Part shown: one piece after another, positions 44,233 to 56,854 of the stretch
Position numbering within the stretch: the first letter of the stretch is position 1
Layout of the letters: each line of letters begins with the position of its first letter
NCBI GenBank assembly: GCA_024114885.1
Contig: CP099419.1
Coordinates: forward strand, 1,488,001 to 1,552,000
Origin: Septoria linicola
Lineage: Eukaryota; Ascomycota; Dothideomycetes; Mycosphaerellales; Mycosphaerellaceae
Direction of reading: 5' to 3'
DNA: 64,000 bases
Notes under the pieces: model-generated
Told to the model about the DNA's origin: nothing
Database searches by the model: none
Seen by the model: only the letters and a program-made list of their open reading frames with translations
Position numbers and translations under genes: made by a program

Positions 44233-44955
44233 CTACGCAGCCTCGCGACGCAACCTCTCCCTTGCTCTTTCAAGAGCCTTTCCTAGTTTGTTCTCTCCCC
44301 ACTGATCCTCATTACCTTCAGCCTCGTCACTATTGAAGCCGATTCCCCACAGCCTATCATTGGGACTGGTCTCTACCAACTGCCTATCACCAGTTCCGAG
44401 CAGAATCTTGCCCAGCTTCTCATTCTGCTTGAACTTCTGATAGCTTCCCTCCTCTACGACCTTGTCACACATCTGGTCCCAGATTTCTTGCTTGAAGTTC
44501 TTCACCTCGCGGCCGAGTTGTTTGGCTTTGGCGGGTGTGTCTAGTGGGGCTTAGTACTTTCACGAGAGACAAGATCTGGCACTTGGTATGAAGTCGACCA
44601 CTCACCGGCCTGAGCAATCTTCTCGGCGACTTCCTCATCATTCATGAGCAGAGCTTTGTGATACATCATGTACTATAACGAGGTTTTCTGGTCAGCCTAG
44701 GCGCGACGACGAGCTGGACCTGTGAGACCTCACTTGCTCAGCTGTGTGGAACTCCTTGCCATCAGCTTTGAATGGACTCGGATACCATTGCTGAAGGGCG
44801 CACTCGGGCTCGGGGCGATCGTAGCCAAAGAACAAAACATACTTGTCCGTGACTTTAGGAGGCAGGTCCTGAGCATACTGAAGCTTCTTGGGTACATCAG
44901 GAAGATTATCGCCAATCCATCGTGGGCCCTTGCCGTCAGGTTGTGTCCAAGACAT
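44233..44955 (-). CDS. NADAR-family (YbiA-like) N-glycosidase
   Basis: Model: complement(44233..44540, 44606..44672, 44734..44955), 198 residues, introns 61 and 65 nt. The spliced core reads YVLFFGYDRPEPECALQQW, FHTAEQYMMYHKALLM, AKAKQLGREVKNF, SYQKFKQNEKLGKILLGTG and VETSPNDRLWGIGF. These match the NADAR superfamily, whose bacterial and plant members hydrolyse the N-glycosidic bond of toxic riboflavin-pathway intermediates, and other members act on ADP-ribose-type molecules. The Glu/Trp-Gly-Ile-Gly motif and the AEQYMM helix carry the active-site residues. Which substrate applies here is unknown. Some ADP-ribosylation defence systems use NADAR proteins, so the context deserves a check. Confidence 0.86.
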
Positions 44956-45324
44956 CTTAAGATTATATCGCGTGAGCGGGAAAACGAGCACTTCTGTAAG
45001 CTCCAGCCTGCAATGCCAACAGTGCTAATGAGTCGTCCTTTGACTGATGGATTTGGAGAGAGCACTGAGAGGTTGCCAGGACGAAGTTTGAATTAGGACG
45101 CTCTTGCATAGGATGTTCAACGCTATAAGCGCCACCCTTCAGTCCCTAAAATTGGTTTCGGCTAGCCGGATGTGACTCCGCTCTACTTTGAGCTCCAATG
45201 TGCATGCGGACAGCTCTGCTTCCAGAAATACGACTTTTCCACTTGATTCATTTTGGATATCTTTGCTACAGTTATGCCAACGTCGCTTGTGAACGCTCAA
45301 ACAAAACATTAAATTCGATGTAAA
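44956..45324. promoter_or_regulatory. promoter region of the NADAR gene
   Basis: About 370 bp upstream of the NADAR start, ending at the stop of the phosphatase gene. No gene is seen. Confidence 0.35.
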
Positions 45325-47734
45325 TCAGTCATGCTCGGTCACGGTCCAGCGCCTCTTAGGCTGTTTGTTCCATGTTCGAGTGACCTTGTCCTCGGATTGT
45401 GTGCGTTGGAACTGCGGTCTGCCCCAGAGTGTCTTGACTGAGAGGCCTCTGCTCAGAGAAGATGGAGCTTCCTTTGCAACTTGCGGCAAGTCGACAATCT
45501 CATCGGCCGCCTCTTGAGCGATCTCATCATGAGCTTCATCGCCATCCATACCGAGAACACTATCGACCGTCTTCCGATCTGCCTTCCCGCCCACATCGCC
45601 TGTATCTGCAGAAGCTTGATCAGATGGCTGCTGGCTGTTGGCCGTGCCAGGGCGAGAATCTTGCAAGGAGCCATTCGAGTCCAATGTGGATTTCCGTATA
45701 GGACTGTTGCGCCCCGATCTGTCGTTAAGCTTGGAGAACAGGACGTCTTTCTCCTCCTTGAGCTTTTGCGCGTTAAGCAAGGGTGTACTTCGTCCAGAAG
45801 GTGGAGTCCACAGGCCCGTTGTAAAGGGCGGCGGCGAAGATACTCTCTCTACGGGTTGCGTATTGCTTCTATTGATTGTCGGTGCGCTGGGACGTCTGAT
45901 CGATCCAAGTGCAGAGTTACTGCTTGTGCGAGCTGGGCCAGTCGGTGGCTTTGGCTCACCCAGATTCCAGCTCGCATCTATACCTGCACCAGCTTCTGCA
46001 TGCGCACCGCCACCAACGCGCTTGTACTTTGCAAGCGCCTCTTTGGCTGTTCTCACGTTCGATGTCGCGTTCGATGCAGCTAGTTTCGTAGGATCGACGC
46101 CCGGCCGCAAATGCTCTGAAGACGCCACCAGCTTCATCTCGTAGATGTCACTCAGTCCAAGATCGTAGGCACTTCGTCTTCGCTGCATGGCGCCTGGCTC
46201 GGGTGATGGACTCGATGTGCCGTCTGGCGTCGAGGCAGCATGACTGGGGGCCAGAGGAGGTGCATTCTGCTTCCTTACAGCCATGGTCAAGCTAGCCATG
46301 CCGACATCTAGCAGAACTGGCTGGCTGGTAAGGCCCCCAATCAAAGCATTGCTACCTGCACCATGTGTGACCATTACCACGACCAAATCCTCTTCCTCTT
46401 CATCATAGTGGTAAATGGATGGCCTGTCCGCCTGTTCAAGGCCGAGCGCATCTTCTCCGCGATCATTGGCATCATGCTCACTGTACCACGCGATCATGTT
46501 GTTCAGCCCGCGCCGAAAGCGGCGATGCATTGACGACCACTCTTCGCCAAAGTCCCCGCCGTCGCCCCAGCTGAGTGGCGGCCTGCTGCTGTCCCAATTG
46601 TAGTCTACGTCAACAGTAGCGTTGCGCGCATGCGAGACGTAGCCTCGTGGAATATGGTCGGCATTCGAGATCGCATAGGAAGGGATCGGGGGATGGTAGA
46701 CGGAATATTCTGGTTTCGGAATCGTGGATGTAAGTGGTTGAAGCATGTGGCTCGGTCGAAATGGTGATTTGCGTCCGGACGCACTGTGGTGGCTGTGATG
46801 GCTGTCGTTGCTGCCGACACTGCTCGCGCTGTTCGATCGGTCTCGCCTGGGTGTCGGCGCGTGCAGGGCATTCGTGACGTGACTCCAGTCGTCTAGAGAG
46901 CTTTTACTACTCTGCGGTCTCGTGTTGTTGCCGCTCCACAGGCTGTTATTGGAAGATCTGTGCGATATCGTCGGCGTAAAGAGGTCTACGGCTTCGTTTT
47001 GGTGCAGCTCTGCCTTCGCGCCCGCGACCATCAGCGGACTGGGCGGAGGCGGAGTGATATGATCGAAGTACTGCGGATTGAGCCATTCGCCCAGAAAGGC
47101 ATCGACTCGAATTTTGGCCTTTCGATATCTTTTGTGTTCGGCCAGCGTTCTCCTTGCAAGCTGATGGGCCAAGTCGTGCTTGGGCTCAGCGATGGGTGCC
47201 AGACTTGGAGACGTCGACCCGCTCATGGCATGGAGCCGCGGAGAGTGCAGACCAGAGTGCATGTACCCTGGACTCTTCGGTTTGCTGCTTTTCGTCTTGT
47301 CGCCTGGCTCCTCAAACTGAGCCATGCCAGCCGAGATGGCCACGCTCGTTTGCAGACATCGCAAGAAGGGCGAGGTGTGAATTACCACCCTGTGCTTCTT
47401 CTTCTTGCGTCGTCGAGGCGTATGCGTGCCGTTCGTGCCATTGTCGCTGGCCTCGGGTTGGGCGTTGTTATATTCCTGCTCCCGCGCATAAAGTAAGCTG
47501 GCAATCCTCGTGCCTAGCGTTCTGCACTGCTGCCAGCCGCCATAAGTAAGTGGTGGATCATAAGGAGCAGGAGTTGAAAGATGCCACGACTGATCAGCCG
47601 CGTCCAGTCGCATTCCATGCCTTGAGAAGAAGTGTTAGCACAGCATACCGGCCGAGGCTGCTCGTGTTCCTGTTTCTTCCGTACCTGGCGATAATGACAA
47701 CCGCCGGCGCCTGCGGTTGGTCCTTCTGCGCCAT
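45325..47734 (-). CDS. histidine-phosphatase (phosphoglycerate mutase-like) protein
   Basis: Model: complement(45325..47620, 47685..47734), 781 residues, 64-nt GTACGG...CTCAAG intron. Splicing creates the signature VVIIARHGMRLD with the phosphate-accepting His. The second-site residues are in VVIHTSPFLRCLQTSVAIS, and the late active-site His is in VVVMVTHGAGSNAL. Between and after lie long Ser-rich disordered segments, so the catalytic domain is split by large insertions, and the C-terminal 350 residues are disordered. The fold covers phosphatases and mutases. The substrate is unknown. The intron falls inside the RHG motif, which strengthens the model. Confidence 0.84.
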
Positions 47735-48334
47735 GTCAAGTTTGATCTCGTTCTCTTCTCTTCGTGCGATGTCCTCGACACCCACCTTCGTGAGCAGAAG
47801 GTAGACTCGTAGTCGGCAACCAAGAAATGCGACGACCGGACTGCGACAAGAGAATTGCCTCCACTTGCCAGTCTTGGTGCTAACTAGGGTGTCACCTCCA
47901 CAAGCACGGATGATTTTCAGGCCGACATTTGTGATTAGTTAGTCTTGGGTCGGCTAATGTGACAGAAGGTCTCGGTGGCAGTCAAAATGCGATGTCGGTT
48001 GATTCAATGTTATATAAATTTCTGCTGCAAAGATCTGCTCGTCCTTCGGTGTGAACGCGGTGTTGATTTCTCACTCCACGATCGTGGCTCATGGGCCAAT
48101 TGACGCAGGGACCACGATAGATTATGATGTCGTCTGCGGAAGATATATCAAGCGACTAGTGTGAAGAGCGTCTAGCCCTTCACTACCATATCGACCAATG
48201 TTCACGCGAGGCTGAGAAGCATCGTTGGCACCTTCCGACGTCCGATCAACACATGTCATCGACTTTTGGATAACATTGCTCATCATTCAACTCACTTTGA
48301 GGGTCAGCACGGAAGAGTTATTGACAATGGAGCC
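47735..48334. promoter_or_regulatory. divergent intergenic region
   Basis: About 600 bp between the phosphatase start and the small membrane protein. No coding frame is accepted. Confidence 0.35.
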
Positions 48335-48709
48335 ATGCCTTCACCGGCTGCCTACACCATCTATGCTTTTGGCATCGCCAGCTTCGTTGCAGGTCTCCAG
48401 ACGTTCCTCTCACCGCATTCAAGTCTGCAGTCGTTCGAACTGCCCATAGCTGCGCTCCCGGCCCTGAAAGGCAACGGCCTCGCGGCGACAGCTATGGGTA
48501 TATATTACACTCTTGCGGCGCGGCAGGAGAACAAATCTTTCTTCCTGTTGACTATACCAATGCGGCTCGTCGCGGCCATTACGTTTTCGCAATTCGATGG
48601 AACTTGGAAGCTGGCTGCTTTCTGGGAAGGCGGAGGTGCATTGCTCACGGCTGTGGCACTGGGCTGGGACAGCGACTGGAGGACTGGCAGCAGAAACAGA
48701 CGCGAATGA
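48335..48709 (+). CDS. small membrane protein of unknown function
   Basis: Single exon, 124 residues from the ATG at 48335 (MPSPAAYTIYAFGIASFVAG). About four hydrophobic segments are visible, including YAFGIASFVAGLQTFL, GLAATAMGIYYTLAA, FFLLTIPMRLVAAITF and WEGGGALLTAVALGW. No catalytic motif is seen. I know no function. Upstream in-frame residues (from 48266) are ignored because the shorter form starts directly before the first membrane helix. Confidence 0.65.
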   Translation: MPSPAAYTIYAFGIASFVAGLQTFLSPHSSLQSFELPIAALPALKGNGLAATAMGIYYTLAARQENKSFFLLTIPMRLVAAITFSQFDGTWKLAAFWEGGGALLTAVALGWDSDWRTGSRNRRE

Positions 48710-49766
48710 ATTGGTATGGTCCAGCATCAGTCTGCTTCTCGAGGCGTCACTGAACGCTGCAGTGCGCATGCAAGGCTATTCACCTTTCTTGCAATAGCGA
48801 TGCTAGTTCTCTGCTCGATCGACGTGCTTAGTATGGCCTGCACATCCTGCACAACGAATGCATGATAATGGAATGTCGCACGCGCTCAATACCTCATGCA
48901 ACGCGGAGCACCATTACTGTTGGCAATCGAGCAGAAAGCTGATGTTGGAACATTGTCAGTATGCCGGAGCATCGTCGGAATAGCATAAATGGTACTCTGC
49001 ATACTGCCTCCTCGTGTGAGCTCGTAGCAGTCCTGTGCGACAAAGAATGCCGTGAGCAGGATTGAGCCCTCCGAGTTCGGCCATTGAAGTGGTATGCGGG
49101 AGCCAGCCAGAAGTGTTGGCAGTCCACCACATCGAGGTCACACTGCTTTCCACCAGGACTCTATTATTCAGCTTGCGCATGTACACACCACGGTAGCTCG
49201 CGTTGAGCTCTCCAAAAATGGTGTCCTCACGCGACAGCGGCAGATCATATGTAACAACTTCAGACCGGGCCGGTCATTCTGGAGCAATCTCTGGGTGTCT
49301 GAGCAAAAAGTGGTGGTCTTCGAGTCTGCCCGACAGATGTCGTTGCTCAGGTGTTACACTCCGCGACGTCGTATGGGGTCGTATGGGCCTCTTCCAGCAA
49401 TTTGGATGAGAAGGTCTCGTCGGCATCTTACATCGCTTCACGTGGGCATCGTATCTTGGTCCCGAAATGTGTGGTCATGTTTGGTAGTCGCCGGCCAGAC
49501 CACCAAAATCTCTGCAGCTGAGTCTTGAACTTGGCAAGCTAGCGTCCACGCCCTACCATCCTCCGGACTTGGACATGTACTCTGCTGCGGTGTGAGTCGG
49601 AGCGCCCATGGGCTGCAGTCGAGCAAGCCAGCCTTTTGTAGTATTGACAAAAGTAAGAAACTTACGCCCTGCAACATCTGTCTCAATTCTCCTTACGCCT
49701 TGCCACGCCTTGTACAACAATTGCATCGACTCAGGGACGGCTGGCCGCGGTTGAGACCAGGCCAAA
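48710..49766. other. long gene-free stretch
   Basis: About 1.06 kb upstream of the large regulator gene. A 144-codon frame at 49094-49528 carries no motif and begins inside a region of mixed composition, so it is not called. The region may hold an extended promoter of the regulator. Confidence 0.35.
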
Positions 49767-52700
49767 ATGACAACCATTGCCGAAGAGGACGAAGCCCAGG
49801 TTGTGCCCGTCGACTTCGAGCAATTGTTGACAGACGTGACATTCGGTGGGACGAGCGATGCATTGACAGCCACCGGACCATTGCGACTGGATCAATGCCC
49901 TCTCCACCCCGATGTTGACGAGTAAGGCCTGTCATGTCATGGCACGAGTCACACCATACTGATCATAATATGTAGCTGCTTATGCAATGGCTTCGTAGGC
50001 AACTGGGGCCAGGTCGAAGAGGCAGCGCCGACTTTGGCTGCAGTTGAGGAGCCAGACTACTCGCAATTCCAGAACTGGATACCACGATTCGTCTGGCCAG
50101 ACAAGCCATGTGACTATTGCCGATCGAAGCGCCTCAATTGCTATGTACAACGTGGCGAACCACATTGTACGCCCTGCTCAACACTGTTCCGCGAGTGCAG
50201 CTTGTCCAAATCCCAGACGCTGGAGGCTACCAATTACGCTTACAAGGACCTAGGAAACTTCCTTGACACTCTACACGTTGTGCACGAAGACAATGCTCGT
50301 GAGTTTGGCACTTACACGGGCATCAAACCGCTTAGGTCGAAAGACACAGCAGGTGCCAATTCTGTTGCGCCTGTAAAGGATGATGCTCCTGGTAGCTCGA
50401 AACGCAACGGCATCCGGTTTCCACGTCAGGCTGTGAAGATCTTGCGAGACTGGCTCGATGCTCATGCAGATAACCCATATCCTAGCGAGGAGGAGAAAGC
50501 AGAGCTTGAGAGACACACCGAGCTCAAGCCTAGTCAGATTGCCAATTGGCTTGCAAATGCTAGGAGACGGCGCAAGGTGACGGAGAAGTCCAAGCCAAAG
50601 CTGTGCATGTCGCCTTCGTTGGGACCTACAACATCTGCTATACCAATTCCTTCTACTGCTGATAAGCCTTGGGATGAGCTGAATCCTTTCGAAAGATGGC
50701 AACACTCTCCTCCCGAGAACGAACCTGCAGACCTGGACGATATCGCCAATGCTCTTGCCAGGAATCAGGCCCCAGCCGACGACGTTTCCACATCACCTTC
50801 GACGCTTGCGCGGTCAAAGCGACGAAAAGGCTCGAGTAATGGATCGGGTTGGTCGAAATCAAGAGCCCAATCCACGACTTCGCAAGAGACGGGGCAAACG
50901 TCGTCACTTTCAGCGTCAAGTGCGCGCTACTCCAATGGATCCTCGCACTCGACCCACGGGTCATTTGGCTCGTTCAGCTCCAGCCTTGCAGGCAAGAAAG
51001 ACAGGCGCCGACGAAGGAGGCCTGCACTGCAGACTACGAGCCGGAAGACGACTGATGATAAGAAGAGGATATTCCAATGCACGTAAGTCTCCTCCGTCAT
51101 GAAGAAGTGCGAAGGTGAAATCGTAGCAGTCCTGACCTAAATCTCAACTTCCAGATTCTGTACAGATACCTTCAAGTCAAAGTACGACTGGACACGGCAC
51201 GAGAAATCTCTTCATCTTTCGCTTGAAAAGTGGATATGCGCACCACTTGGTCCGGTCTTGACAGACCAAGAATCTGGCAACAAGAAGTGCGTGTACTGCG
51301 ATCTTCACAACCCATCTAGCGATCATCTTGAAAGCCACAACCACAGACAGTGCGAAGACAAAGGATTGGATGCCCGGACATTCTATCGTAAAGACCACCT
51401 TCGACAACATCTGCGACTCATGCACGGTTGTGAAATGAGCCCGGCTATGGAAAGCTGGAAATCAGCTGCTGCCAATATGAATAGTCGATGTGGCTTCTGC
51501 GCTCAACGATTTACAGTCTGGCAGGAGAGAGTGGATCACTTGACTGCTCATTTCAAAGCTGGTGCACGCATGTCTGACTGGAAGGGCTGCAGAGGTCTCG
51601 ACCCGGCGGTAGCAGCCCAAGTCACGAATGCAATGCCACCTTATCTTATTGGCATTGAGTCTGTCAGTCCTAATCCATTCTCTGCTACGAACCGTGCCAC
51701 CTGGAGAGAGCTTCCTGGCCGTGCGGAGGTAGAGGCAGAGAACGGAGACAATCCCCTCGGCAGGTTTGGTGAGGATTCAGGCAGACACTCGGAGGTTGTA
51801 GATGCTCACTGCGACGGCTATGGATCTACTAAAGCCACTTGCTGGGAGATCGTGACCGTCAGGCTTGGCAAGTACGCAAAAGAGATGGCAGACAAGGGGG
51901 TACAGATGACGGACGAAATGCTTCAACGACAAGCAAGAATCGTACTATACGACAACGATGACACTTGGAATCAGACTGCAGCCGACAACATCGAATGGCT
52001 TGACTTGTTCAAGAAAGCGCATGGTCTAAACTTCATTCCGAGCGCAATTGGGGGCCAAGGTTCGCAGATACCCGAAGACCTGGTGAGTGGCACAGTGACT
52101 CCAAATACCATCGAGCGAGCTTTCGCTAAGTGGGAACAGGAAACTTATGGGGATTTGGGGCTGCGGATACCTTTCGCAGTGCAACTGCAGGCCTACAATC
52201 AAGCCCAAGTCGGTCAACAGAAGATTGATGCGGGCACCCGACCTGGGCCATACAAGGCAGCTTTCGAGCAGAATGAAGCCAATATGGTCCAGATCTATGC
52301 TCTTCTATCCAAAGAAGGCGTACTAAATTCTGGTCGAAAGTGTAATCATGTTCAGTGTGCGGACAATATCATCGACATCAGTTCAATCGACGAGAGCAAC
52401 GCTCCCGGTCCGGCCACCAGATCCTGGTGCAGTGTCGATCTGTCCACGGATCTACAGCAGCGTGTCGTTCTATTGCAGCATTCTCGGACAGACGAGACAA
52501 GCAGACGCCACAGCAACATTTCTCGGGGGCTGGGCAGTCTCTTTGCGCTGGACGCCCGTGAGGATGCACAAGCGTCCGAGGCGAGGTATAAAGCTTTGGA
52601 GAAGATGGCTTGTATGCACGCACATCAGTCATGCGATGACACTGGCTCTAGACCAGCTGCACTTGGCTTGGGGTCGTTTGCGAAGAACGATTGTGCGAAA

Positions 52701-53486
52701 CGAGGACAGGGGCAACGCGTTGCTTCAATCGCGGCACACGCAAGTGGGCTCGAAGCACTTGCGAGGATTGGCTGTGGCATAGGCCATGAACAATGCAACG
52801 CGAGCTGCGAACAGGCCATCGTTGCGTCGCGCGCCAGGAGTCGAGGCTTGCAGGCGCTGTCACACCTGGAGCCTCAGTGCAACACCACTTGTGAGTGGGA
52901 GCAGAGTGATAATACACTCGTCGCAGCACGTGCCAGGAGCCGAGGACTGCAAGCCTTGTCCAATCTGGAGGCTCCAGCTTGCAGCACACCCCCACCGGCA
53001 AAGAAACCATATTTGCAACGCCACCTCTATGAGCTTCCCAAAGAGAAGGCAAACATGTTTGCTACCACCACAGGGGCCTGGCTAGATAGTGGTCTAATGC
53101 CACAGACTGTAGACACCTCACTTCCGGACATCAACGAGACTACTAGTACTGGAGCTATGATGGAATTCTTGGGGCCAAGTGTGGGCGCGGCCTTGCCATT
53201 CGCCAACGATGCCCTTACTTCGAGAATCCCACTCGAAGGGCTGACAACGGAAGAGGAAGTCGACTGGGCAATGCTGAACAGTGGTGACATCACACCAGAA
53301 GAGCTTGGTGAGTTCGTCAACACTGCCGAGCAGAACGTGGCAGACGTGGACATGTCGTGGCTGAACGAAGAGGCAATGCCAGAGACGGCAGACGGAATGG
53401 ACACGAGCCAAGACATGAACATGGACGACTTAACTTTCGATGATATGATCTTTGATATGCCTCTGGATGAGGCTTTTGGGCAGTGA
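49767..53486 (+). CDS. transcription factor with Zn2Cys6, homeobox (KN) and C2H2 domains
   Basis: Model: join(49767..49921, 49976..51082, 51155..53486), 1197 residues. The Cys spacing at CDYCRSKRLNC and CTPCSTLFREC is that of a Zn2Cys6 cluster. A TALE-type homeodomain follows (KILRDWLDAHADNPYPSEEE and SQIANWLANARRRRK), with Leu in place of the usual Phe after the Trp. Ser-rich linkers lead to a C2H2 finger assembled across the second splice (FQCTFCTDTFKSKYDWTRHE) and more Cys/His units (CVYCDLHN, YRKDHLRQHLRLMHGC, CGFCAQRFTVWQERVDHLTA). The C-terminal part has repeated ARxxGLxALxxL units near Cys pairs. This triple-domain regulator type is known in filamentous ascomycetes. Its targets are unknown. 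Confidence 0.87.
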
Positions 53487-53918
53487 ATGATGCTCTTTGG
53501 CGCGGTGTTCTGAAGCAAATTCGGGAAAGGCGTTCTTGTACAGAAATATTTCGAAAGCGGTCGTTGATTTATGAGCGTCGCAGCCAACGTATAGAAATGA
53601 TAGAGAACAAGCATGATAGACCACCTAGCAAGCGACGAACTCAGCATCACATCAATGCTGTTGTTACACAGAGGCTGTGCAATCTTGGCGCGATCGTGGC
53701 TTTGACTTCGTGTTTCAGCCATCGCAACCATTGACCTTCACTTCAAACACAAAACAGCTCAACCACGCTACTTGCTTACCATCGCTTCATAGATTCGTGC
53801 GTTCTGTTTGGAAGACACTTCTACCCAAACCTAGATCCGAAGAGCTGTCAAGGACTGCTCGTAAACTCGAACGACACACAGTCAAGCACTCCAGCAATTG
53901 GAGAAGGAGTAAACCACG
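53487..53918. promoter_or_regulatory. promoter region of the 5'-nucleotidase gene
   Basis: About 430 bp between tandem genes on the plus strand, AT-rich with a repeated AGCG/AACG-type composition. No gene is seen. Confidence 0.35.
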
Positions 53919-56163
53919 ATGGCGGCAAACGGTGGTCCAGATGGCAGTATTCAGAGCGGTATATAGTGCAACTTTCTCTAAAGTGATAGACAATTCACAA
54001 CTAACAATTGCACAGAGTCTACCATATTTTCCAGCGGTACCAACAACGGCACACCAGACTTACGCTTCCTGCACTACAACGATGTCTACCACGTCGAACC
54101 TGGGTCTCGCGAACCAGTCGGTGGTATAGCGCGCTTTCAGACTCTCTGCCAGTCCTACAGAAGTAGCAATCCGAAGTACGCCGGTCAGTCAGAACTGCTC
54201 ACCTTCTTCTCTGGAGACGCGTTCAACCCATCACTCGAATCGTCGGTCACCAAAGGCAAGCACATGCTCGCCCCGCTCAACGATCTACATACCGATGTAG
54301 CGTGCCTTGGAAACCACGATCTGGATTTTGGAGTCGAGTAATTCCAGTACTTGGCGAAGCGCTGCAAGTTTCCATGGCTATGTGCAAATGTGCTGGATCC
54401 GGCGCTGGGCGAAAATATACCTCTCGGAAACTGCAGACGAAGTGTGATGCTTGAGTCCAGTGATGGAATCAAGATTGGAGTTATTGGAGTCGTGGAACGA
54501 GAATGGCTTGACACGATTAACACATTGCGTAAGTACAGCACCTGCTTAGAAAACGGCAATTTGGTTGAACTTAACGTTTCCTCCTTGTGGAGAGAGACTG
54601 CGGCACTTCGCGCTCCTTCGACCAAAGTGAGGATACATTTGATATTTCAAAGAGCCTGCTGACACCGTACATGTTGCTACAGCGCCCAACCTCAAGTATC
54701 TCAGTGCTAGTGCTACGGTGGCTGAGCTCGCGCCACTTCTTCGAAAGGAAGGCGCAGAGATGATCGTGGTCGTTTCGCATCAACGCCAGCCAAACGATGA
54801 GAAACTGGCCACGAAGCTCCGACCAGGTGTTGCAGACATCATACTCGGTGGCCATGACCATAACTATGAGCATGTCGTCGTTAATAGCATCCATGTCATC
54901 CGCTCTGGTACAGACTTCAAGCAACTTTCCTACATCGAAGCACGACGCAACGGCACATCTTGGGACTTCAACATAACACGCCGCGACGTAGTCTCTTCTA
55001 TCATTCCAGATCCTACAGCCGTGGCGATGGTCAAAAACATAACTGCCAAGCTACGACCGATGCTCGAGAAACCAATTGGCTACACTTCAGCGCCCCTCGA
55101 TGCCCGCTTTACCACAGTCAGGAACAAAGAGTCTAATCTTGGAAACTTCGTATGCGATCTGATGCGATTTCACTACAATACGGACTGCTGCATCATGGCA
55201 TCAGGCACAATCCGAGGCGATCAAATTTATCCACCCGGCGTGCTGCGCGTACGCGAGATTATGAATTGCTTTCCGTTCGAAGACCCGTGCGTTGTTATCG
55301 CTGTTAAAGGCAAGCACATCGTCGCAGCACTTGAGAATGCCGTGGGAAAGTACCCTGCACTAGAGGGAAGATTTCCACAAGTGAGCAACATCGAATTCAC
55401 TTTTGATCCCGCCAAGCCGGAAGGAAGCAGATGTTTCAGTATAAGCATCGGCGAGGCGCCTGTGGACCTTGAAAAGGAGTATACCGTGAGCACACGAGAG
55501 TATATGAGCAGAGGGAAAGACGGCTTCACGTCATTGATGTTGGAGGAAGAAGGCGGACCAGCGAGGTCTATCGTCAGTGACGAAAACGGAGGACTATTGA
55601 GCATGATCATTCGGCAGTACTTCATGAGTCTCAAAGTGATGGGCAAGTGGAAGAGGTTCGGAGATACAATGGGCAAGCATTTCGAGCATGTTCAGGAGGG
55701 ATTGCACAAAGTCCATCCGATATTGAATGCTTCGCCTGTTGAGGCTCCGGGAGCGAAGAATGGGAAGACTCGGTCGGGGGTGGATGTTGCGACTGAAAAG
55801 CAGGAGGAGGCGAACGGCGATGTGAGAGAGTCGCTGGTGGGAAAGGCTCAGCAACATCGAAGACAAGTATCGGAGTTGACCCAGAGACCAGCGAAGGCAA
55901 GAAAGTTGGATGGACAGGAATCGAGTCAAGCTGCAGATCTATCGGATAGCGAAGACGACGATGACGAGTTAGCAGGAGACCTGGCACAAGAACGGGAGTT
56001 GGCGATCAAGCGCAAAGTCATGAGGAAGTGGTGGAGACTGGCTGGACTTCCTGGTAACCCGAGGATGGTGGAACAGAAAGGCGATGAGTTCGCTGTGGCG
56101 TGGACGAAAGGCATTGCACCTCGATTGGAAGGCAGAATCAAGATCGTTGGAGTGGAAGCGTAG
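53919..56163 (+). pseudogene. 5'-nucleotidase/metallophosphatase gene interrupted by TAA
   Basis: Exons 53919..53958, 54016..54528, 54683..56163, introns 57 and 154 nt. The translation shows LRFLHYNDVYHVEP, FFSGDAFNPSLESSVTKGKH, ACLGNHDLDFGVE, then a TAA at 54339-54341, then FQYLAKRCKFPWLCANVLDP, DIILGGHDHNYEH, SGTDFKQLSYIEA and a C-terminal nucleotidase domain with TVSTREYMSRGKDGFT. A Gln at the stop's position would fit this family's usual GVEQF or similar. Intron sites that could remove the stop in frame are not seen. So the gene is either a recent pseudogene or an error in the sequence. The truncated product would be 121 residues and lack most metal ligands. Confidence 0.8.
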
Positions 56164-56854
56164 AAGGAGTAGACACCGAGAAGTGGTTACATTCATCAAA
56201 CGCGAGATCAGAGATCGTGTTCGCTCCGTGGATCACACACAGCAAGCGCTATGCCATCAGTAGCACAACCACCGAGCAAGATCACATTGACTTGTCGTAC
56301 AGCTACCTCAGCATAGCCTGATTAGAACGGAAAAGTTCACCAAGAATGAGAAGCGCGCCTCGACACCAATATGCTCCAGACCACTTTGATACCACCATCA
56401 ACTCGACCAAGCTGAACTGGGAGCTTTACTGAGAATCCATCTCACCCTAACCACCACAATTTGCCAGAAAAGACCGCTCTTTTACGACATTGTCATCCGC
56501 CACGCCACCCAGAGCACAGCACTGCGGCCAGAATCCTTTTGGATGTCGCAGAGAGCACTCCCTCACAGTAGTGCTGGTGAGGTCAAGTAAGCGGTTCGTC
56601 CTCGTCGTGTTCTTGAACTGTTGGCATTCTTGCTTGGCTTGTGAGTCCATAGATGTGATATGAGACTGACATGTCCTCAAACGTCCGATCATGTCACCTC
56701 TCTGGTGAGCTCGAGCACCATGGATCGATACCTGTTTCATTTCAGCACGACAGCGCATGCACGAGTGTATCATTGCCTGAAGGAAAGTGAAGCGGACCTG
56801 GGGGTGGATTTCTGCTTCTCAGATTTTGAAAAGTATGGTATGTATTTATGTAAA
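56164..56854. other. convergent intergenic region
   Basis: About 690 bp between the stops of the nucleotidase (plus) and AP-3 mu (minus) genes. Several short frames exist with no recognisable content. Confidence 0.35.

Noticed and set aside
49094..49528. 144-codon plus-strand ORF upstream of the large regulator
   Set aside because: No motif or hydrophobic pattern; the sequence is rich in Arg and Ser in a way typical of a chance frame.
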